DNA of 33,836 bases from Bacteroidales bacterium (GTDB lineage Bacteria > Bacteroidota > Bacteroidia > Bacteroidales > Bacteroidaceae). The notes under the pieces were generated by a model that was not told the origin of the DNA, did no database searches, and was given only the letters and a program-made list of their open reading frames with translations. Location: assembly GCA_004555245.1 (NCBI GenBank), contig SFIS01000029.1, forward strand, positions 1-33,836, given 5' to 3'. This document shows, in pieces, positions 32,727 through 33,836 of this stretch; the stretch's first letter is position 1, and each line of letters opens with the position of its first letter. Made by a program: the position numbers and the translations under genes.

Positions 32727-33542
32727 ATGAAGCAACTGATGATCATCAACGACCTGTGCGGCTACAGCACCGTTGCGACAACGGCAATGCTGCCCATACT
32801 GTCGTATATGGGCATTCCGACAACGACCCTGCCCACCGCCATCATTTCCAACAACCTCGAATACGGCAAGTTCGCCATTCTCGAGACGACAGACTACATA
32901 CAGCAGTCGTTCCGTGTATGGCGAGAACTCGGCTTCCACAGCGACGCCATTGCGACGGGCTTCATGGCATCCGAGCGTCAGGCAGAGATTGTCGCCGCCC
33001 ACTGCCGCGAGCAGGCCGCCCTCGGCACACATATCTACGTCGATCCCATCATGGGCGACGAAGGCTCGCTCTATAACGGCATCACCTCCGCCACGGTGTC
33101 TGCCATGCGCCGTATGCTCTCTGTGGCGCATCTCTGTTTCCCCAACTACACGGAGGCGTGCTACATCACCGGCACGGCATACAACGCGCAGGGCGTCACG
33201 ATGACAGAGGCAGTGGAACTCGTGGGTAAGCTTCACGCCATCGGTTCGGAATCCGTAATCATCACCAGCATACCCATCGACGGACAGATGAGTGTGATAG
33301 GCTTCGATGCCACGAAAGCCACCGCCATCACCTCCGACACCGTCTTCATCCTCACCTACGACGAGATACCGACGCGCATCCCCGGCACGGGCGACATCTT
33401 CTCCGCCATCGTCATAGGCCATCTGCTGAAAGACGTGCCGCTCATCGACAGCAGCGTCAGACGCCTCATCGACATCAACAAGGACAGCCAGGACAAGTTC
33501 CGCGGCATACCAATCGAACGACATCTCGCCGAACTGGAATAG
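32727..33542 (+). CDS. Pyridoxamine/pyridoxine kinase-like protein
   Basis: The product has 271 residues and the ribokinase-like fold. NDLCGYSTVA at residues 8-17 is the substrate-side motif of PdxK/PdxY proteins; YVDPIMGDEGSLY near residue 109 and PNYTEACYITG near residue 138 follow the same family. The anion-hole motif PGTGDIFSA near residue 218 carries the catalytic Asp. It phosphorylates vitamin B6 vitamers, giving pyridoxal 5'-phosphate precursors. A hydroxymethylpyrimidine kinase role is less likely because of the PdxY-like motifs. It is 93 bases after murI with no clear terminator. Confidence 0.88.
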   Translation: MKQLMIINDLCGYSTVATTAMLPILSYMGIPTTTLPTAIISNNLEYGKFAILETTDYIQQSFRVWRELGFHSDAIATGFMASERQAEIVAAHCREQAALGTHIYVDPIMGDEGSLYNGITSATVSAMRRMLSVAHLCFPNYTEACYITGTAYNAQGVTMTEAVELVGKLHAIGSESVIITSIPIDGQMSVIGFDATKATAITSDTVFILTYDEIPTRIPGTGDIFSAIVIGHLLKDVPLIDSSVRRLIDINKDSQDKFRGIPIERHLAELE

Positions 33543-33669
33543 GCGAAGCATGCTGCCCCGCATTGTAATCAGGAATATATGTCTTCTATAGAAAGCATGA
33601 TTTACTATGGTGTACAGTTTGATGTACCCAAAATGGAATATCGTAATTCTGAAGTTCATGTTTGTAACT

Positions 33670-33836
33670 GTCGCGCTGAAAGCGCAAAAGCGCATAGCGC
33701 CTGGGCTATGGTCAGGTTGCCCCTTCTTTAACGTTGAAACGGGCTGAAAGCCCAACGAGCGCATAGCCCAGGGTAAAGCGTAGCGACACCCTGGGTTATT
33801 TCATGTAGGTGATGGTCGCGCTGAAAGCGCAAAAGC
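33670..33836. repeat. Palindrome-rich intergenic repeat element (runs off the window)
   Basis: A 22-base direct repeat (GTCGCGCTGAAAGCGC core) occurs at 33670-33691 and 33815-33836. Between lie several hairpins: GCGCT-GAA-AGCGC, GGGCT-GAA-AGCCC, CCTGGGCTATG (33700-33710) with CATAGCCCAGG (33762-33772), and CCCAGGGT (33767-33774) with ACCCTGGG (33788-33795). The last two compete for the same bases. I know similar CTGAAAGC/GCCCAGGG elements as scattered intergenic repeats in Bacteroidetes genomes; copy number here cannot be judged from one window. Confidence 0.75.

Noticed and set aside
33579..33731. 50-codon plus-strand ORF in the AT-rich tail
   Set aside because: It has an AGGA upstream, but its second half runs through the palindromic repeat and the product shows no motif. 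Not enough support to call a gene.
32262..33764. 500-codon open frame on the minus strand across murI and the kinase gene
   Set aside because: Antisense to two well-supported genes; high-GC codon use leaves few antisense stops. The product has low-complexity Val/Gly/Asp/His composition and no recognisable domain.

Overview
The window reads as a GC-rich Bacteroidales chromosome segment, probably Prevotellaceae or a near relative. The evidence for the order is the gene order DUF6089/PorG-like - uppS - bamA - ompH/skp - murI and the order yicC - gmk - nadD, together with DUF4290 and DUF6242 family proteins, an SDDE-type lipoprotein surface-export signal, A-rich ribosome binding regions and TAnnTTTG promoter boxes. 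Genus cannot be fixed from the sequence. Every base except about 1-310, the 11.1-11.5 kb gap and the last 300 bases is core-like, gene-dense DNA; no tRNA, rRNA, insertion sequence, phage gene or CRISPR array was seen.

Left arm, minus strand (308-8814). A block led by tsaB runs tsaB - DUF4290 protein - murA - rimM - dxr - rseP, with ATGA stop/start overlaps at tsaB/DUF4290 and murA/rimM. It joins tRNA modification, peptidoglycan precursor synthesis, ribosome maturation, isoprenoid synthesis and envelope stress proteolysis. The two gaps around dxr hold short tandem repeats. After rseP a clear Bacteroidetes promoter (2788-2819) starts a second unit: a small membrane protein, a split ThrE/YjjP-YjjB-type exporter and a LysR regulator.

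Divergent switch and right arm, plus strand (8955-33542). yicC - gmk - nadD are followed by a 439-base intergenic region with three families of contiguous 22-bp repeats. Next comes an envelope-modification cluster: a phosphoethanolamine-transferase-like membrane enzyme, two acyltransferase-3 proteins, a UbiA-type polyprenyl-phosphate phosphoribosyltransferase and a HAD phosphatase. Then come a helix-hairpin-helix protein with a predicted outer-membrane barrel, an esterase-HAD fusion, and a 1172-residue nuclease-helicase of Dna2/UPF1 type. A surface lipoprotein (DUF6242) precedes the outer-membrane assembly block: PorG-like DUF6089 protein, uppS, bamA, three Skp/OmpH paralogues (the third behind a terminator), murI and a pyridoxamine kinase.

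Taken together, much of the window is envelope biogenesis: lipid carrier (dxr, uppS), peptidoglycan precursors (murA, murI), outer-membrane protein folding (bamA, skp-like genes), regulated proteolysis (rseP) and surface decoration. The least explained parts are the 22-bp repeat region, the helix-hairpin-helix barrel protein, the esterase-HAD fusion with altered HAD motifs, the Dna2-like protein, the small membrane protein coupled to the exporter, a perfect 28-bp alternating purine-pyrimidine tract and a 30-residue signal-peptide-only ORF at the left edge.
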